From contig NC_134527.1 of the NCBI RefSeq assembly GCF_027942865.1, positions 75,001 through 139,000 of the forward strand: a stretch of 64,000 bases of DNA, read 5' to 3'. Below, one piece after another: positions 59,080 to 64,000 of this stretch (within the stretch, counting starts at the first letter, position 1; each line of letters opens with the position of its first letter). Source of the DNA: Odontesthes bonariensis. Its lineage: Eukaryota > Chordata > Actinopteri > Atheriniformes > Atherinopsidae. The position numbers were made by a program, and so were the translations under genes. Under the pieces are notes generated by a model. That model worked only from the letters and a program-made list of their open reading frames with translations, ran no database searches and had not been told where the DNA came from.

Positions 59080-61579
59080 GTGAGAGACGACTTCCTGTTC
59101 TTTGGGTCACTTCCTCTTTTGTGTCGACTAAATCAGAACTCCTTCTGGTCCTCAGAGGTCATCAAAGGCGGCAGCCATCTTGCAGCTGGTGTTTTCTCAC
59201 CTGAATGTGACGGAGGTCGAGTTCTTCGGCTTGAGATTCTGTGACCGGGAACAGCGGACGGTGAGAAAAACAAAGACAACAAAAGGTTCAGGTGTGCCAT
59301 GAGCTCAGGTGTATCTGTTTGTTTCAGCACTGGTTGGATCCGTCCAGAACCCTGTCGCAGCACAGAGAACTTGGTAATTCTGACTCCTTTCCTCTTTATT
59401 CCTTTACGACCTTCAGTCTTCGGAAGAAAACTTTCTGTAATTTGTCATTTCTTTTTGTCCCAGTTGGGCCGCCGTATATTTTCTACTTTGGAGTCAAATT
59501 TTATGCCGAAGATCCGTCGAAACTGCAGGAAGAAACAACACGGTACCGTCATGTGAAACATTTATTTACAGAAACAAACTTGTGAGTACTACAGAGTACT
59601 ACTCAGTAGTACCATCTGTAACTTATACGGTGTGTAATTGTGTTGCATCAGGTGTCAGTTGTACCAGCAGGTCCGTCAGGACATCTGTCGTGGTGTCCTG
59701 CCGTGCCCCGCCCACCTTTGGGCTCGCCTGTCTGCCCTGATGCTGCAGGGTGAGAAACAGAAACATTACGCTACTGTAAACAAACACTGATCAATAACAT
59801 CTGATCAATAACATCTGATCAATAACATCTGAACAGAGACAAACGGAGCTGTTTATGTTGGTTTGTTTCAGCGGAGCAAGGCGATCACAGCGAAGACGAG
59901 ACGTCAGACTCTGGGAACAAACAGGAAGCTTCACTCATCCACAAAACACTGAGGTAAACAGGAAGTTACAGATAAACAGGAAGTTACAGATAAACAGGAA
60001 GTTACAGGTAAACAGGAAGTTACAGGTAAACAGGAAGTTACAGATAAACAGGAAGTTACAGGTAAACAGGAAGTTACAGATAAACAGGAAGTTACAGATA
60101 AACAGGAAGTTACAGGTAAACAGGAAGTTACAGATAAACAGGAAGTTACAGATAAACAGGAAGTTACAGGTAAACAGGAAGTTACAGGTAAACAGGAAGC
60201 TACCGGTAAACAGGAAGTTACAGGTAAACAGGAAGTTACAGGTAAAGAGGAAGTTACAGGTAAACAGGAAGCTACAGGTAAACAGGAAGCTACAGGTAAA
60301 CAGGAAGTTACAGATAAACAGGAAGCTACAGGTAAACAGGAAGCTACAGGTAAATAGGAAGTTACAGGTAAACAGGAAGCTACACGTAAACAGGAAGCTA
60401 CAGGTAAACAGGAAGCTACAGGTAAACAGGAAGTTACAGGTAAACAGGAAGCTATAGGTAAACATGAAGCTACAGGTAAACAGCAAGCTACAGGTAAACA
60501 GGAAGCTACAGGTAAACAGGAAGTTACAGGTAAACAGGAAAAAAAGGTAAACAGGAAGTTACAGGTAAACAGGAAGTTACAGGTAAACAGGAAGCTACAG
60601 GTAAACAGGAAGTTACAGGTAAACAGGAAGCTACAGGTAAACAGGAAGTTACAGATAAACAGGAAGCTACAGGTAAACAGGAAGCTACAGGTAAACAGGA
60701 AGTTACAGGTAAACAGGAAGCTACAGGTAAACAGGAAGCTACAGGTAAACAGGAAGCTACAAGTAAACAGGAAGTTATACGTAAACAGAAAGTTATACGT
60801 AAACAGGAAGTTATACGTAAACAAGAAGCTACAGATAAACAGGAAGTTACAGGTAAACAGGAAGTTATACGTAAACAGGAAGTTACAGGTAAACAGGAAG
60901 CTACAAGTAGACAGGAAGTTATACGTAAACAGGAAGCTACAGGTAAACAGGAAGTTATACGTAAACAGGAAGCTACAGATAAACAGGAAGTTACAGGTAA
61001 ACAGGAAGCTACAGGTAAACAGGAAGCTACAGGTAAACAGGAAGTTACAGGTAAACAGGAAGCTACAGGTAAACAGGAAGCTACAGGTAAACAGGAAGCT
61101 ACAGATAAACAGGAAGCTACAGGTAAACAGGAAGCTACAGATAAACAGGAAGTTACAGGTAAACAGTCATTCCTCATGGAGAAGTTCCATCGTGAAACTA
61201 AGCAGGATTAAATTGGCAGAACGTAAACAAACATGGTAGCTAATGTTCAGCTAATTGATCGGTCACTCTCTCTCTCTCTGTTCCATTATCCAGTGGGGTC
61301 TCTCGCCCTGAGGCCCAGAGCCTCTTCCTGTCTCTCTGCAGCTCTCTGCAGATGTACGGAGTCTCTTTGTTCGCTGCCTACGTAGGTTCACCAACCAATG
61401 AAAACACACCTCCTCACGTGTCAGACAGGGCTCATCATCAGTATTGATCCAGTACTGATCCAGTATTGATCCAGTATTGATTCCCTGCAGGGGGAGAGCC
61501 AAACGGAGTACTTCCTGGGTCCAACTCCAGTGGGCGTGGTCATCTTCAAGAACAAAGTGCTGGTGGGAAAGTATTCCTG
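58981..61579 (+). CDS. epb41l4a: EPB41L4A-like FERM protein, N-terminal part (8 exons, 228+ aa)
   Basis: EPB41L4 proteins are FERM-domain adaptors at the plasma membrane and cytoskeleton. The start [20 protein letters not shown] parallels human EPB41L4A (MGCF...EEFYCEVLLLD). FERM F1 runs about 8-85 ([32 protein letters not shown]), F2 about 86-190 ([42 protein letters not shown]), and F3 begins with [20 protein letters not shown] and GKYSW. The order, phase and wording fit EPB41L4A rather than EPB41L4B. The F2 lobe is about 13 residues shorter than in human. The gene runs off the right edge inside an intron that is all repeat. Confidence 0.87.
59156..59260 (+). CDS. epb41l4a: epb41l4a-like coding exon, FERM F1
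   Basis: 35 codons, [20 protein letters not shown] then [15 protein letters not shown]. Acceptor GGTCCTCAG, donor ACG|GTGAGA. Confidence 0.93.
59328..59373 (+). CDS. epb41l4a: epb41l4a-like coding exon, FERM F1/F2
   Basis: 46 nt encoding [15 protein letters not shown] plus one base. Acceptor TTGTTTCAG, donor CTTG|GTAATT. Confidence 0.93.
59464..59542 (+). CDS. epb41l4a: epb41l4a-like coding exon, FERM F2 start
   Basis: 79 nt encoding [20 protein letters not shown] and LQEETTR. Acceptor TTTTGTCCCAG, donor ACG|GTACCG. Confidence 0.95.
59652..59749 (+). CDS. epb41l4a: epb41l4a-like coding exon, FERM F2
   Basis: 98 nt encoding [20 protein letters not shown] and [11 protein letters not shown]. 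Acceptor GTTGCATCAG, donor AGG|GTGAGA with one G before GT. Confidence 0.92.
59872..59953 (+). CDS. epb41l4a: epb41l4a-like coding exon, shortened FERM F2
   Basis: 82 nt encoding [20 protein letters not shown] and SLIHKTLR. Compared with human it lacks the segment around YVSEYRFVPDQKEELEEAI. Donor CTGAG|GTAAAC is itself the first unit of the 17-bp array that follows. Confidence 0.88.
59954..61165. repeat. 17-bp minisatellite with FOX:ETS and splice-donor motifs, about 71 copies
   Basis: The unit is GTAAACAGGAAG(T/C)TACA, with GATAAAC, GTTATAC and CGTAAAC variants. Each standard unit holds GTAAACA (forkhead) joined to ACAGGAAGT (ETS), and its start CAG|GTAAAC looks like a 5' splice site. It begins at the real donor. 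Confidence 0.96.
61294..61381 (+). CDS. epb41l4a: epb41l4a-like coding exon, FERM F2 end
   Basis: 88 nt encoding [20 protein letters not shown] and YGVSLFAAY. Acceptor ATTATCCAG, donor TAC|GTAGGT. Confidence 0.93.
61491..61579 (+). CDS. epb41l4a: epb41l4a-like coding exon, FERM F3 start
   Basis: 89 nt encoding [20 protein letters not shown] and NKVLVGKYS plus two bases of Trp. Acceptor TTCCCTGCAG, donor CTG|GTAGGA. This is the last exon visible. Confidence 0.95.
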
Positions 61580-61595
61580 GTAGGAGCGAGTCCTG

Positions 61596-64000
61596 TTCTG
61601 GGAACGCTCAGGGGGACGTTCTGGGAACGCTCAGAGGGATGTTATGGGAAAGCTCAGGGGGATGTTCTGGGAACGTGTTCAGGGGGATGTTCTGGGAGAT
61701 CTCAGGGGGATGTTCTGGGAACGTGTTCAGGGGGATGTTCTGGGAACGCTCAGAGGGATGTTCTGGGAAAGCTCAGAGGGATGTTCTGGGAAAGCTCAGG
61801 GGGATGTTCTGGGAAAGCTCAGAGGGATGTTCTGGGAAAGCTCAGGGGGATGTTCTGGGAACGCTCAGAGGGATGTTCTGGGAACGTGTTCAGAGGGATG
61901 TTCTGGGAACGCTCAGAGGGATGTTCTGGGAAAGCTCAGAGGGATGTTCTGGGAAAGCTCAGGGGGATGTTCTGGGAACGCTCAGAGGGATGTTCTGGGA
62001 ACGCTCAGGGGGATGTTCTGGGAACGCTCAGGGGGATGTTCTGGGAACGCTCAGGGCAATGTTCTGGGAACGCTCAGGGGGATGTTCTGGGAACGCTCAG
62101 AGGGATGTTATGGGAAAGCTCAGGGGGATGTTCTGGGAACGTGTTCAGGGGGATGTTCTGGGAGATCTCAGGGGGATGTTCTGGGAACGTGTTCAGGGGG
62201 ATGTTCTGGGAACGCTCAGAGGGATGTTCTGGGAAAGCTCAGAGGGATGTTCTGGGAAAGCTCAGGGGGATGTTCTGGGAAAGCTCAGAGGGATGTTCTG
62301 GGAAAGCTCAGGGGGATGTTCTGGGAACGCTCAGAGGGATGTTCTGGGAACGTGTTCAGAGGGATGTTCTGGGAACGCTCAGAGGGATGTTCTGGGAAAG
62401 CTCAGAGGGATGTTCTGGGAAAGCTCAGGGGGATGTTCTGGGAACGCTCAGAGGGATGTTCTGGGAACGCTCAGGGGGATGTTCTGGGAACGCTCAGGGG
62501 GATGTTCTGGGAACGCTCAGGGCAATGTTCTGGGAACGCTCAGGGGGATGTTCTGGGAAAGCTCAGGGGGATGTTCTGGGAAAGCTCAGGGGGATGTTCT
62601 GGGAACGCTCAGGGCAATGTTCTGGGAACGCTCAGGGGGATGTTCTGGGAAAGCTCAGAGGGATGTTCTGGGAACGCTCAGGGGGATGTTCTGGGAACGT
62701 GTTCAGGGGGATGTTCTGGGAACGTTCAGGGGGATGTTCTGGGAACGCTCAGAGGGATGTTCTGGGAACGTGTTCAGGGGGATGTTCTGGGAACGCTCAG
62801 GGGGATGTTCTGGGAACGTGTTCAGGGGGATGTTCTGGGAACGTTCAGGGGGATGTTCTGGGAACGCTCAGAGGGATGTTCTGGGAACGTTCAGGGGGAT
62901 GTTCTGGGAACGCTCAGAGGGATGTTCTGGGAACGCTCAGGGGGATGTTCTGGGAAAGCTCAGGGGGATGTTCTGGGAACGCTCAGAGGGATGTTCTGGG
63001 AAAGCTCAGGGGGATGTTCTGGGAACGTGTTCAGGGGGATGTTCTGGGAACGCTCAGGGGGATGTTCTGGGAACGTGTTCAGGGGGATGTTCTGGGAACG
63101 CTCAGAGGGATGTTCTGGGAACGCTCAGGGGGATGTTCTGGGAACGCTCAGAGGGATGTTCTGGGAACGCTCAGGGGGATGTTCTGGGAACGCTCAGGGG
63201 GATGTTCTGGGAACGCTCAGAGGGATGTTCTGGGAACGCTCAGAGGGATGTTCTGGGAAAGCTCAGGGGGATGTTCTGGGAACGTGTTCAGGGGGATGTT
63301 CTGGGAACGCTCAGGGGGATGTTCTGGGAACGTGTTCAGGGGGATGTTCTGGGAACGTTCAGGGGGATGTTCTGGGAACGTGTTCAGGGGGATGTTCTGG
63401 GAACGTTCAGGGGGATGTTCTGGGAATGCTCAGAGGGATGTTCTGGGAACGCTCAGGGGGATGTTCTGGGAACGCTCAGGGGGATGTTCTGGGAACGCTC
63501 AGAGGGATGTTCTGGGAACGCTCAGAGGGATGTTCTGTGAACGCTCAGAGGGATGTTCTGGGAACGCTCAGAGGGATGTTCTGGGAACGCTCAGAGGGAT
63601 GTTCTGGGAACGCTCAGAGGGATGTTCTGGGAACGCTCAGAGGGATGTTCTGGGAACGCTCAGGGGGATGTTCTGGGAACGCTCAGAGGGATGTTCTGGG
63701 AACGTTCAGGGGGATGTTCTGGGAACGTTCAGGGGGATGTTCTGGGAACGTTTAGGGGGATGTTCTGGGAACGCTCAGAGGGATGTTCTGGGAACGCTCA
63801 GGGGGATGTTCTGGGAACGCTCAGAGGGATGTTCTGGGAACGTTCAGGGGGATGTTCTGGGAACGCTCAGGGGGATGTTCTGGGAACGTTCAGGGGGATG
63901 TTCTGGGAACGCTCAGGGGGATGTTCTGGGAACGTTCAGGGGGATGTTCTGGGAACGTTCAGGGGGATGTTCTGGGAATGCTCAGAGGGATGTTCTGAGA
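61596..64000. repeat. 23-bp minisatellite with TTCTGGGAA cores, running off the window
   Basis: The unit is GTTCTGGGAACGCTCAGG plus GGGAT or AGGGAT, with 25-bp GTGTTCAG variants. About 100 copies are visible. A 466-bp (20-unit) duplication starts at 61641 and again at 62107. The array begins 16 bases after the donor of the last exon. Confidence 0.97.

Noticed and set aside
61477..63998. CSGNAQRDVLG-type frames of about 700 codons
   Set aside because: 23-bp minisatellite with frame-shifting unit length. The real exon in this region is 61491-61579.

Overview
The window is vertebrate nuclear DNA, most likely from a ray-finned fish. It holds intron-rich genes with GT-AG splice sites, hAT-type DNA transposons, LINE fragments and teleost-style short interspersed elements. 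The proteins match vertebrate families closely but are clearly not mammalian. The species cannot be told from the sequence.

Three genes lie head to tail on the + strand. (1) apc, the adenomatous polyposis coli tumour suppressor, has a candidate promoter and non-coding first exon near 700-1039 and sixteen coding exons between 13650 and 38018, giving 2254 residues. These hold the N-terminal coiled coil, armadillo repeats, two 15-residue and seven 20-residue beta-catenin sites, three SAMP-type axin sites, a basic C-terminal region, an SxIP motif and a C-terminal VTSV. (2) An FSD1/FSD1L-family gene (coiled coil, COS box, FN3, SPRY) has thirteen coding exons between 40265 and 55932, giving 493 residues. 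(3) The 5' part of a FERM gene resembling epb41l4a begins at 58981, or at 57370 if an upstream exon is used, and runs off the right edge. All three families are linked to microtubules or the cortex, and APC also scaffolds beta-catenin destruction in Wnt signalling.

What is unusual is the non-coding DNA. Adding up the array coordinates, roughly 38 kb of the 64 kb (about 60%) is tandem minisatellite. Nearly every sizeable intron has its own unrelated unit, of 7 to 40 bp, and many arrays start within a few tens of bases of a 5' splice site. Several arrays have higher-order duplications of exactly 10 or 20 units. Some units contain recognisable transcription-factor cores: CACGTG E-box, ZNF143-like, FOX:ETS composite and a TTCTGGGAA STAT-type core.

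Mobile elements are mixed in: a MITE that split the first unit of the 40-bp array (1852-2370), a decayed 1289-bp hAT with 8-bp target duplications (18206-19494), two near-identical about 820-bp hAT-like elements in the FSD1-family gene (one duplicating a splice donor), and a 5'-truncated L1-like LINE nested in another LINE (46020-47545).

Within apc the notable points are a 5.36-kb phase-0 intron splitting what is one giant last exon in human, a six-copy 27-bp coding repeat, a histidine-rich run, and two of three SAMP motifs altered at the serine. No tRNA, rRNA, CRISPR array or prokaryotic feature was seen.
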